Positions 1-10,226 of a stretch of DNA of 50,596 bases are shown in pieces; the first letter of the stretch is position 1; every line of letters begins with the position of its first letter. The stretch is taken from the NCBI GenBank assembly GCA_003024175.1, contig MDYQ01000200.1:1-50596 (forward strand), written 5' to 3'. The notes below the pieces were generated by a model. It ran no database searches, was not told the DNA's origin, and saw only the letters and a list, made by a program, of their open reading frames with translations. The DNA is from Planoprotostelium fungivorum (lineage: Eukaryota; Evosea; Variosea; Cavosteliida; Cavosteliaceae). The translations under genes and the position numbers were made by a program.

Positions 1-81
1 CGGGTCGATCAAGGGTGAAGGCTTTGACTTCTCCTTCTTCCTCAATTCCTTGCTAATGTCTTTGTTGATGAGCGTGTCCAT
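1..81 (-). CDS. 5' end of an unknown gene, runs off the window
   Basis: A minus-strand ATG at 81 opens a reading frame of 27 codons that continues past base 1 without a stop (MDTLINKDISKELRKKEKSK then PSPLIDP). It is lysine-rich and begins 58 bases downstream of the stop codon of the pseudouridine synthase gene, so the two genes are head-to-tail on the same strand. Too little is visible to name a family. The call rests on the open frame, the sensible spacing and the biased composition only. Confidence 0.4.
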   Translation of the reverse strand, partial: MDTLINKDISKELRKKEKSKPSPLIDP

Positions 82-138
82 TGTTTGACGTCAGTGTTCA
101 ATCTCAATCCATTTCCAAAAAATCTTTTATTCGTCCTT

Positions 139-2307
139 TTATTTCTCTCCCTCTTCACCTGATCCTTCAGATGAAGACTCTTCCTTCATCTTCTGTTTCA
201 TCTTCTTCATCTCTTCTCTCCTCTTCACGATACTCTCGTATTTCGGTTCGAAATCTGCATCCATATCATCGACCGTCTCACTTCACCATCATCTCCCCAC
301 CGTAATAAAGAGGTAGCAGCTCCTCCCAATCCCCATTCTTACAATACCAAAGAGCGTCTCGATCGAAAGAACGAAACAGATCTCCATCCCGATCCAATGA
401 TGCAATGTGCGGCAGTAAGACGTCCCTCTCGAACGCTTCCGTCCTCCCTTCCACCGTTCCAGCCGGTGCCTTCTCTCTCAACTTTTCCAAAACGGGCTGT
501 CTCCGTTCAACTCTCGACACCTTCTCATCTCCATCTCACTCTGACTTGCGTCTCGTAGATGTCTCTCTGCTCTCTCGTGTAGTCCAAATGAAGACCGACG
601 TTCACGTAAGGTAACAAGGCACCAGAGTCTTTCGACAGAGAGAAGACGTTATCTGACAAGTACAAAAATTCTCCCGGGGCGAGGGGTATGGCAAAGTGGA
701 AGGGTGAATCCAGAGCCACCTCTGACCACGTCAGTTGTCGTGGAGATTTCGAGTTACGTACTAGGGTAGAGAGGGGGTACGATGCCCTTGAGAACGGCAA
801 TGATGCAAGTCATGATCTTTCTGATCATCGAGTAGAGGAAGGAGTTTGAAGTGATGGTGAAGACGTACCACTCCCCTCCACTGACCTCCACCGGACCTAT
901 CACGTTACACCCCGTTACGTACGTACGTTACGCACCCGCCACGGAGAATTCCCTGATGGTTCTCACCCAAGTCTTCTCCCCTACGAAGCTGTCCCTCTCT
1001 TCTTCTCTCGACATGTTCGGCTTGTATTCTCTTCTCGTTACAACGGAATCACTCGATTCGTCGTTTGCTCCCTACCAACGTCAGACCATTACAAAGCGTG
1101 ACGCCTTCACTTCTTCGTAGATGTGGACATCAGATGGAGAACGAGTGTCTCTTGCTCTCTGCATGGATTCAAGCGTAGGTGTCCTCTTACCGCAAAAGTT
1201 GTGGAAGGTGTGAGTGCCCAAGAAATAATTCATCGTCTGTTCTAATTCGGGGAGGGTGAGGCTGTGGGGGTGAGTGGGGAGATTTCGATGGGATCTCACT
1301 TGCTCTCGCGGATGTATCGAGCGGGGAGGAGGTATTTGTATGTCCTCTGGACGCAGGCTCTTCTGCCGTCGAAAGGTCTGGGAACCTGAACTATTTAGCT
1401 TCTCATGTGATCGTGATCGATGATCGCGATGATTGTTGCCGATTGTGATGATCAATAATTGTGATCACGATCAGTGATGACGATTGAAAGCTTGAGATGA
1501 GATTCATTCGTTCTTCTCATATGCATTCGCACGATCCAGATCACCTTCAGAGCAGCCGCTATGCGAACATCATCGGGCAAGTGAGCGTTGATTCTCTCGG
1601 ACAGTTCTAGCCCCGCAGGATCTCGATTGACAGTGTCTCCGTCCATCTCTAACTTCATGGACACGACCATCTTGATCGCATGCACCTGGCTCTTCTTCAG
1701 ACATCGTGCGTAGTGAGGTCCTCACCCCTCTGTCGGTTCGACTGCTTCGGTTCCAACCCAGTTGTTTGGGGTGAGTGTTAGAAGGTTTGACCAGCCCCGC
1801 TTTCTGTAATGCGATCATGATCTCGCCCTCTACGGCTAGAACGATGTGAGATGCAATGTGATGTCTATGTTGTCTTCACTCTTTCGGGTCGTATCGGATG
1901 GATTCATTTGCAGACCTGGATGGATGAGTGAATGTAGATTTGGAACGGGATGGGGTCACCGTTGTATGATGTTCCACAGTATGCCGTGACGAGAGCGAAA
2001 CGTCTCTTCAATTTATTCTCGAATCCTGCATTGATGCCAGCGAACCTGCTTGATGTCAATCTTATCACAAACCACTGTCCATCGGTTAATGATCTCACTG
2101 TGGTGATGGAGCGGTCAGTGAAGGTCGAACTTTCTTCTCGTGTCTCTGTCTGTTTGAATTGTTGGATGTCATGGGTGGATCGATGTATGTAACTCGAGCG
2201 TATCGAAGAGTCTTAACACAAGAGAAAGATCTTGTCGGTCGATGGATTGGAAGAATCGATCGAAGGTTGAATGATGAGCTTGTGATCGTACGATGCCCCG
2301 CCAGCAT
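139..2307 (-). CDS. PUS1: tRNA pseudouridine synthase, TruA/PUS1 family
   Basis: Isomerises uridine to pseudouridine in tRNA (PUS1 relatives also modify some snRNA and mRNA). Splicing by eye gives the TruA fold in order: YCGTSYNGLQMNP near the N-terminus, VEGEIMIALQKAGL, the catalytic loop SSRTDRGVHA with the invariant Asp, VVSMKLEM, INAHLPDDVR, then a family-typical TYKYLLPARY and GTHTFHNFC. The C-terminus is acidic and lysine-rich and ends at 139. At least six short introns are needed. The first ATG at 2307 gives an arginine-rich, acid-free leader that could be a mitochondrial presequence; an internal ATG at about 2176 would give a shorter form, as PUS1 often has. The gene is divergent from eRF3 about 260 bases away. 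Family identity is firm; exact exon edges and the 3' part (before about 800) are less so. Confidence 0.85.
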
Positions 2308-2567
2308 GATCTCAGGTCATTGATCTGAGATCACATCGTTGTAAAACACATGAAAATATACGACAATTCCTTCTCTTCTATTTCACACATCACTATGATA
2401 GGCCAACCCTGTATGTGCTGTTTAAGGGATCATTCTCAGTTTCTGCAAAGGATTCTTCATCTTCTCAGAATGCTCATGTTGCTTACCTGAAGCGTGATAG
2501 CGTTGTAGATACAAGGTGTCATTTTCCGTTATCTTTCCTTTTGTGATCATCAGTCACACGACCATCG
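2308..2567. promoter_or_regulatory. Shared divergent upstream region of PUS1 and eRF3
   Basis: This 260-base stretch lies between the start codons of two housekeeping genes read in opposite directions and must hold both promoters. It contains no reading frame of note. I see T-rich tracts just before the eRF3 ATG and one TTGTAGAT half-site near 2505, but no clear TATA box. Role inferred from position only. Confidence 0.4.
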
Positions 2568-4696
2568 ATGAATCCCAACGCGAGCACATTCGTTCCCAGT
2601 GAGTGATCTCCATTTGAATGGAATTCGAGTCTTTCGTTCATTGATTCACATTCCATAGGATTTGGATCTGCACCCGCTGCTCAACCTGCAGCTGCTCCAT
2701 CCAAGCCAGCCGTCCTTGTCTTGGGAGCCAAGGTGAGATAGGACTCGATAAATGATGGTCTATTCACACGATACGTAGGATGTCGCAGAGAAGCCCGCCG
2801 CCTCGCCCGTTCAGCAGTCACCACCCACTCAGCCTGCTGCTTCCGTGAACAAGGAGGAGAAGAAGCCCGCACCCACCGTCGCCAAGGTGGAGGAAGCCGC
2901 CTCCAAGTTGTCCATCAAAGAGGAGGAGTCCATCACCGAAGGTAATGTTCCTCAACTCCGTATCATACATCCATTCAATGTCATCTGACCTCCATCTCCA
3001 GAGGAGAGAAAGGAGTTGAAGAGAATCGCCGAGGAAGAAGGCATCACGGAGGAGGAGTTGTTACGTGAAGATGGAGGCAAAGATGGAAAAGACGAAGTCG
3101 TCGAGAGAGAGAGAGTCGAAGATTCGAGAGAACATCTCAGCGTCGTCTTCATCGGTCACGTCGATGCCGGAAAGTCCACCATCTCGGGTCAGATCCTCTT
3201 TGCCACAGGAAAGGTCGACAAGAGAACCATCGAAAAATATGAGAGAGAATCGAAGGAGAAGAACCGTGAGAGTTGGTTCTTAGCTTACATCCTCGACACG
3301 AACGAGGAGGAGAGAGCCAAGGGAAAGACCGTAGAGGTGATGTGACATCATGGTTGGTGTTCGACTCACGGACCTGCAGGTCGGAAGAGCCACGTTCGAG
3401 ACCGCAGCCAAGCGCTACACTATCCTCGACGCTCCAGGTCACAAGAACTACGTGCCCAACATGATCGGAGGCGCATCGCAGGCCGACGTCGGCATCTTGG
3501 TCATCTCCGCCAGAAAGGGAGAATTCGAGACCGGCTTCAATCGTGGAGGACAGAGCAGAGAGCACGCCATGTTGGCTAAGACCCTCGGCATCAAGTACAT
3601 CATCGTTGTCATCAACAAGATGGATGACGACACCGTGAACTGGTCGAAGGAGAGGTGACGAACGAGAACGAGTCCTCCATCTCACCGCGGTAGATACGAC
3701 GAGATCGTGGACCAGTTGAGCCCCTTCATGAAGCAGACCGGATACAACACGAAGACGGACGTTTTCTTCGTTCCCATCTCAGGTCTCAAGGGTCTCGGTG
3801 TGGTGAATGATCCACCGAAGGACCTCGTCCCCTGGTACACTGGCCTCGGCCTGTTGGGCACTCTCGATGCGCTCAAGTCCATCGACAGAAACCCGAACGC
3901 TCCGTTGAGAATTCCCATCATTGACAAGTACAAGGACAGAGGATTCACCATGGCGCTCGGTAAGGTTGAAGCCGGAACCATCACGAAGGGTGACAACTTG
4001 TACGTCATGCCTGGAAGGGTGAATCATCGATGGAAACGTGTGGAGGCTAAATGAATTCCACAGGTCCCCGTTGAAGTTCAACAGATCTTTTTGGACGAGA
4101 ACGACAGCGTCAGGAGAGCTCTGCCCGGAGAGAACATTCGCATCTTGCTGAAGGGAGTTGAAGAAGAAGGCATTCACAGAGGTTACGTTCTATCGGACAG
4201 AATCAACCCCGTACCCTGCGTGACCAAATTCGAATGCCAGCTGGCCATCGTGGAGCTGTTACCCCACAAGCCCATCTTCTCTGCAGGTTACAAGGCTGTC
4301 TTGCACACCCACACTGCAGTCGAAGAGTTCACCCTCGTTGTGAGTCTCATCTCATCCTCTAAAGTCATCATGATGATGATGCTACTTGTCATGCGACCCA
4401 TCACATCACGAATCACATCACATGTCATCACATCACATCCTCTAAAGACATCATCATGATGACACGTGCAGGTCCTCCTCTCTCAGCTCGACAAGACCGG
4501 TAAGGTCATCAAGAAGAAGCCAGGATGGGTCAAGGCGGGTCAAGTCTGCCGCGCCATCATCGAGATGGCCCAACCCATCCCCTGTGAGTTGTTTGCCGAT
4601 GTCGCTCAATTGGGAAGATTCACCGTGAGAGACGAAGGAAAGACCATCGGCATAGGAAAGATCACGTCGTTCGGGCCGAAGAAGGTGGCGAACTGA
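2568..4696 (+). CDS. SUP35/GSPT1: Peptide chain release factor eRF3 (GTPase subunit)
   Basis: GTPase partner of eRF1 in translation termination. Eight exons join in phase to about 567 residues. Exon 1 (2568-2598) starts MNPNASTFVP, which fits the PAM2 motif used by eRF3 to bind the MLLE domain of poly(A)-binding protein. A Pro/Ala-rich then Glu/Lys-rich linker of about 140 residues follows, without the Q/N-rich repeats of yeast Sup35. The G domain shows GHVDAGKS (G1), the eRF3-typical AKGKTVEVG switch region, DAPGH (G3), NKMDD (G4) and VPISGL (G5). The two C-terminal beta-barrels end in QLGRFTVRDEGKTIGIGKI, a GTPase-elongation/eRF3 signature. Introns start after 2598, 2732, 2941, 3336, 3654, 4018 and 4339. 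The start was chosen because the eight-residue first exon matches the known eRF3 N-terminus. Confidence 0.96.
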
Positions 4697-4913
4697 CTCG
4701 GAGGAGGAGAGAAGGGTGGCTCGGCTCGAGTTTCTGGGAGGGAGGAAGTGTAAGAGCACGAGCTGGAAGTAAACGAAACAACGAGCACGAATGCATTTGG
4801 ATTGTGTCATGCAGATGATGATGTGAAGAGAGGATGTGATGACGAGACGATGATCGCGATATGGATATATCGGAATTCATGTGTCGTGATGTTTATAAGA
4901 AGGGTGGAATTGA

Positions 4914-6746
4914 TTAATTCCTTGGTAATACGGCCCTGTAGTGCACTCCCTTGTGTGCTAAGCGGACTACACGAGTTCCACTGCCGACCACTGTCATTCC
5001 GTCTTGCCTGTAGATCTCGAATTTGATGTCGAAGTGTTGAGCCATAGCTGCCAACTCGATGTGATCTCCACTGCAATCTTGAGGACATGATACGACGGAC
5101 GTGATGACCCACTCCTTATCATACTGTGAGTAAGTGTTGATGTGGTCTTCCAGGCTCTCTCCTTTAAGGAACTGATTGATATCGACTGGGCCATCGTTAC
5201 CCTCCCATCTCCCATTGGTGTCCTCTAGAAATCTCATCGTTTGTCGGCGGAGTCTCTTTGCACCTGCTTCGATGTTGTCCTGAAAATCAGGATGCTGACA
5301 TGCCGTAGACAGGAACATGCATTGGCCTTCTCCTCCTGTCTGTTGTCAGTCCTGTGATCTCTAGTTGTAGATGTTCTCCCTTGTCAACGATTTCACAGCC
5401 TGGTGGAACTGTGATGTCATCCCAATCATCGACAGGCATTTTTGTATCGATGTTGAGTCTATCCATCATGGAACCTAGATCGATTGTCGCATTCAAATCG
5501 ACTCTGTTGCGGTCAGATCTTGTGTCGGAGATTGTCTTCACCTCTGACTAACGTGATGATGGTGTAGGAGATGAATCAGCCACAGCATGACTCCTGTCTT
5601 TCCGATCTGTGGCTCAGCATCCAAGATGAGGGAGTATGGTGCGAGCTTCTTTAAGGTCAAGATGGGATGCTTGGCGTTCTTCTGGTTGACGGGATCGCGT
5701 CGTGTCGTTAGGAGATTGTGAAGCTTCGTCCGGTAGTCTCTGTCGTGGCTATAGTAAACGTCAGCTGGTCTCTTGTTGTGTCCGGCACATCTTCCGACAT
5801 CTTGGATCCAGGTACTCCAGTTGCTGTTCGGACCGTATCTGGAACGAACGTCGTATGCCACACAGTTCTTGGGTAGACGCTCTCCCATGCGCAGTCTGTC
5901 CACCACGATGAGCAGTGTGGCCTTCTTCTTGAAATTGGACAGCTTGTAGGTTGATTCCTCCTGGTAATGGATCACACTGAATGGCGTCTGCCTCCGCATG
6001 AAGAAGCTGTGGAGCTCCGATGCATCAGACACCGACTTGAGTCTGATGAGAACCATATTCTTGCTCTTCTTTTCCAAGAGACGAGCCAAGATCTTCTCTT
6101 CTATCGTCCTGGGATCGTCTACGGTCCATCTACCGGCTTCATATCTACGGTAAGCCTTCATGTATTGAGAGACAACGGTGGAAGACTTCGTGGTTTGGCT
6201 TCGCACTGATAGAAGCTCCTCGTCTCTGTGATAAGAGAGCCCATCGATACCGAGATATGTGTCTGTGTAGAACTTCGAATCCGTTCTCAATTGGACCGGT
6301 CATCCATATGAGTTTTTGCGGATACTTTAGTGGTGGTAAGTACCTGCATGTGTTAACAACCATCTTGGATTGTTGCACTTACTTTGGCGGTAGCTGAGAC
6401 GTTCAAGATGAACAGTTTCGGCTTCTTATTCTCTGTCTTCAGTTCCTTGATGATGTCGAGTACCTTCTTGAAGAAGCCCATGATCTGCCCTTCGTCGTCT
6501 ATACCCCAGTGTGCCTCGTCGAAAAAGATGACGTGCAAGTGTTCGTGGCTGACCTCGCCCTCCAGGATCTTCTCAAAGCTTGTTCGGTCCTTCAATCGCG
6601 AGCTGTTCAAAACCACCGTTGTTGCGATATGCTTGAGCTCATCCTCTCCGGCCAGGCGGTCGATCTTGCCAGTCCAAAAGGGTTTAAGATCCTCCCGCGT
6701 TTGTTCGCGAAGATTTGCGGAGGAGTGATCCTGATCTCTTTCATCT
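4914..6746 (-). CDS. SF2 helicase-like protein with C-terminal OTU domain
   Basis: The 5' half carries helicase signatures: VIFFDEAHWGID (DEAH box, motif II), LFILNVSATAK (SAT-like motif III) and WIQDVGRCAGH (arginine-finger motif VI). After motif VI comes LILDAEPQIGKTG, which reads like a Walker A (motif I) element in an unexpected place. The 3' half is an OTU-type cysteine protease fold: GGEGQCMFLSTACQ with the likely catalytic Cys, and VHYRAVLP with the likely catalytic His near the C-terminus; OTU enzymes cleave ubiquitin chains. A short intron is needed just before the Cys. I could not find a clean start codon and the junction near 6300 is unresolved, so the gene may be mis-modelled, incomplete or decaying. 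Its 5' end touches the 3' end of the neighbouring mannosyltransferase gene. Confidence 0.55.
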
Positions 6747-8358
6747 TTATAATCCGTGTCGTTTTCTCTTCCTCAGATGATTCTCCGTCCACACGTCCGA
6801 TCCCCAATCCACTCGACTGCCCTGGTAAGAGATGCACTGCACTCTCTTCGGTTTCTCTAGCTTCCAGTCGATCTTTTCGCTGTCTACAATGGGTTTCTCT
6901 GGGCCGTTGATCTCTCGTCTCTCGTGGTAGTCTTTCTGCTTGTAGGCGATGGAGATAGATGGAAGCATTTGAACTTTTCCTTTGCCTATGATCCAGAAAT
7001 CTGGAGGTCATCAGTTGATGAAAGATGATGATGATGATCGATTTGCATGATGGTGATCATGCTGATCATGGTGTTGATCGTGATGATCACAATGATCGTG
7101 ACGTCGATCGTGTGATGTGAACATCATGATGAGCGATGTCGATCACACATGACGATGACATAGTACATCCACGATCGATCGTGATCGCGACATCAACTGA
7201 ACTGATCTCACCTTTACATATCCTACTCGCTTCAGATTCTCTACACTCTCCCTTCTTCGGATCCGCATCTCTGAACGTGACCTTACTCTCTCTGAATGGC
7301 GCGGCGTCAAAGATGAGCATGCCATTCCAACACGAGTACACTTGTACCGGAAGTCTCTGCTCAAATCTCGTCTTAGAAGGAGGGTGGAGGTTGAATGGTA
7401 TCGGTTCCTTCATGTAAGTCCAGAGACTGTTGCCTTCTATGTCTCTCGCGACCCATGTGTCGTAAAAGTGTCCCTTGTGGATCCAATCGGTGGCACATGT
7501 GATGTCGGCTTGTTGGTTGAAATGTTGGTGAACGAGTTCGAGGAGGTCATCGATGCAGTAGTAGACATCATTGAAGAAGAGGATGATGTCATATTGGACG
7601 GGGCTCGTCTTGAGATGGGATACGACGAGGTTTCTCAACTCGGCCAGGAGTGGAATCCTCTTATCGGGGTCTCTGTGCCAATCTGGCCCCACTGGATTGG
7701 TCGTGATGAAGATCTCTGAATCGGGCACCCCGAAGTACCGAAATAGAGGTGCCAGTGCATCGGTGAGTATCTTTCCCGTCTTGTCTCTCGATCCTGATTC
7801 GTGAATGGAGGCACCGAAATGGATGGTATCACTCCTCAGGAATGACATCAGATGGGTGATCGATTGGATCTGTGTCGGTAGTAGCTCTTCTGTGTTGAAC
7901 GTGTTTCCACCCAGGAGGATTTTGAATGACTTCTGTCTCAGGTAGCCATATCGCTTCTCCAACGCTGGATCCCCCATTTCGACGTAACACTTCATCATCT
8001 GTGGCGCCTGTCCGTCTCTTGCTTTCGTCAACAGTGAGATCATGTGTGCTTGTGCCTCTGCAACCGAGAAAGGTTGACTGGATCCCTCTGATTTGGTTGC
8101 ATTCGGGTTTGTATTGGGGCTTGAACTTGCAGCGTCAGGTGTAGTTGTCGGTATAGGTAACGCGGCTTCGGTCGATTGAAGTTCTAATGCGGCTGCGGTA
8201 TAATTGGCACTCAGATGTTCTGGTGGTATGAAGACCAAATTGTGGTCTGGGGCTGGTGCTTTGGTGGTTGGTGTCCTGAGCACCATACAGATACAGCCGA
8301 AGATGAAAATGAGGATGAGAACCCGAAGCTTCTTGTTCATCGACAGACTGACCACCAT
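6747..8358 (-). CDS. GT69 alpha-1,3-mannosyltransferase, CMT1/CAP59-like (copy 1)
   Basis: Predicted type II Golgi membrane glycosyltransferase. The N-terminus MNKKLRVLILIFIFGC and following residues form one hydrophobic anchor, then a Ser/Thr/Pro-rich stem of about 80 residues, then the catalytic domain with LLGGNTFNTEELLPTQIQ, HESGSRDKTG, DIILFFNDVYYCIDDLLEL, ADITCATDW, VYSCWNGMLIFDAAPF and, after the only intron (about 7012-7210), ASRICKDFWIIGKGKVQM. This order matches the CAP59 mannosyltransferase family of fungi, where Cryptococcus CMT1 makes alpha-1,3-mannose links. The intron is unusually long and full of GATC-rich palindromes. Tandem with a second copy at 8640-9948; the two proteins share nearly every block but differ in the stem. 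Acceptor substrate unknown; a role in cell-coat or glycoprotein glycans is inferred. Confidence 0.85.
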
Positions 8359-8639
8359 CTCCGCCGCTCTATCTGGCAGAGCAGCGTTGATCCCGTTGCG
8401 AAAGATGAGAGAGAGGTACTCTGTCCGTCTACAATGTGTAATCTTCCGCTGGGCTTACCCGCCGGCCGCAGACATACAATTTGCCGTTGACCCATCAGTA
8501 AACAATGACAAACAAGATTCATATCTGCAAGTGAAGAACCTAAACCAACTGAATCCTCTCTCGCAGGTGGCAATCATCATCGCGTGCGTTTCCATCGTTT
8601 GAGATGACGATAAAGAGGGATGTATACAATCGTTCAACT

Positions 8640-9948
8640 TTATAGATGATCGGGCAGGAATTCTGTCGATGACCAACGGTAATCATGTCCATACTTTGGT
8701 ATGCACCTCACTTTCTCTGGTGGTCCGATCCATTGGATCTCCTCACTGTCTTCTGGCTTGATGGAAGGATGCTGCCACTCTCTTCTCGCCGTGAGGTATT
8801 TGTCTTCAGCGTAGGCAACACCAACTGATGGAATGACTTGGACTCTTCCTCTACCGACCTTCCAATAGTCTATCCGAGTCATCAGTATTGGTTATGACGG
8901 ATGAGATGTATAGAGGATGGTGATGATGATGGACGACGATGGAGGGGGTCTCACCTTTGCATATTCGAGTGGATTCGGACTCTCTGCATTCTCCCTTGGT
9001 CGTGTTGGGATTTCGAAACTTGACATCTTTGACGAACGGTGAGGCGGCGAACACGAGCATGCCGTTCCAGCATGAATAGACTTGAATGGGTAGTCTCTGT
9101 TCGTACCTCCTCTGTGATGGTGGATGATATCCAAAGTGGGGCATGTTGTGTTCCCAAATCATGTTGCCGACCAGATCTCTCGCCACCCACGTGTCGTAGA
9201 ACTTTTTGGGATAATGAGGATGCCAATCGAAGGCGCACGTGATGTCGGCTGATTGCTTGATGTGTTGGTGTATGAGCTCTAAAAGATCGTCCACGCAGTA
9301 GTAGATGTCATTGAAGAAGAGGAGCATGTCGTATTGAACGGTGGTCTTCCAAAGAGGAGAGATGACGAGGTTTCTCAGCTCGACTAAGATGGGAATCCTC
9401 TGATCTGGATCCTTGCCCCAATCTGGTCCCTCTTTCGAGGCAGTCACAAAGATCTCAGAGTGGCTGATGTTCATGATCTTGGCGAGGGGCACTAAGACGT
9501 CTGTCAGGACTTGTCCGGTTTTGTCCTTCGATCCTGATTCGTGAACTGAGATACCAAAGCTCGTGTTGCGGTGAAGAAAGAGGACGAGGTCGCTGATGGC
9601 CTTGATCTGTGTGGGCAATAATGGTTCGGTATTGAAGGTATTGCCTCCTAACATGATGTTCATCCATCGCTCTCTCAGATATCCGTATCTCTTTACGATG
9701 GATGGATGGTCTAGACTGAGACACTCCATGATGTGAGGATCTTGCCCATATGCTTTTTTCAAGAGTGCTGATCTTTGTTCGATAACCATGTCCGTGTCTA
9801 ACTCTGGGTGTTTCGTGTTGGAAATGATAGGTGATCCTCTCGAGGACAGAAAGATCATTGTCAATGTGACCCAGCCGATCAAGATAGCGGCTGTTACATA
9901 CGTTCTGATTGATCGAGAGAGAAGGTATTGATACATCGCTCCCGTCAC
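8640..9948 (-). CDS. GT69 alpha-1,3-mannosyltransferase, CMT1/CAP59-like (copy 2)
   Basis: Paralogue of the gene next to it. A single N-terminal membrane anchor (YVTAAILIGWVTLTMIFL) is followed by a short stem and the GT69 catalytic domain: IMLGGNTFNTEPLLPTQI, HESGSKDKTG, DMLLFFNDIYYCVDDLLEL, ADITCAFDW, VYSCWNGMLVFAASPF, STRICKDYWKVGRGRVQV, ending in a conserved tail with a trailing WIGPPEKVRCIPKYG block. It has one intron, at the same place as in copy 1 (after the ICK codons), which supports duplication after intron gain. The start ATG at 9948 immediately precedes the anchor. The upstream 278 bases separate it from the next minus-strand gene and hold a TCTACAATTAAATTG element. Confidence 0.87.
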
Positions 9949-10226
9949 ATTCAGCTGCCGGTTTCTTCTGTTTCTGACCCACTAATATTCACAGAATATT
10001 GCATAGATCAGATCTGTCCCTGGATCTACAATTAAATTGCAACTACCAAGCGCGGTCACAGTCTGTTTAGAAGGCAACATCGTTCATCTGATGTGACACC
10101 ATCTCGTCCATCGTCCACAGAAACACGCTCGACAACATTTATCCGTTATTACTTCTCGTCTTGAGTGGTATCTCTGGTGAATAAGAGAAGAAGGAAGAGA
10201 TGGAAGTGCTCAAATTGGCCCTACCC

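Noticed and set aside
3149-3685. 178-codon open frame antisense to eRF3
   Set aside because: It lies opposite well-conserved GTPase exons, crosses their introns, and is Arg/Ser/His-rich as expected for an antisense shadow.
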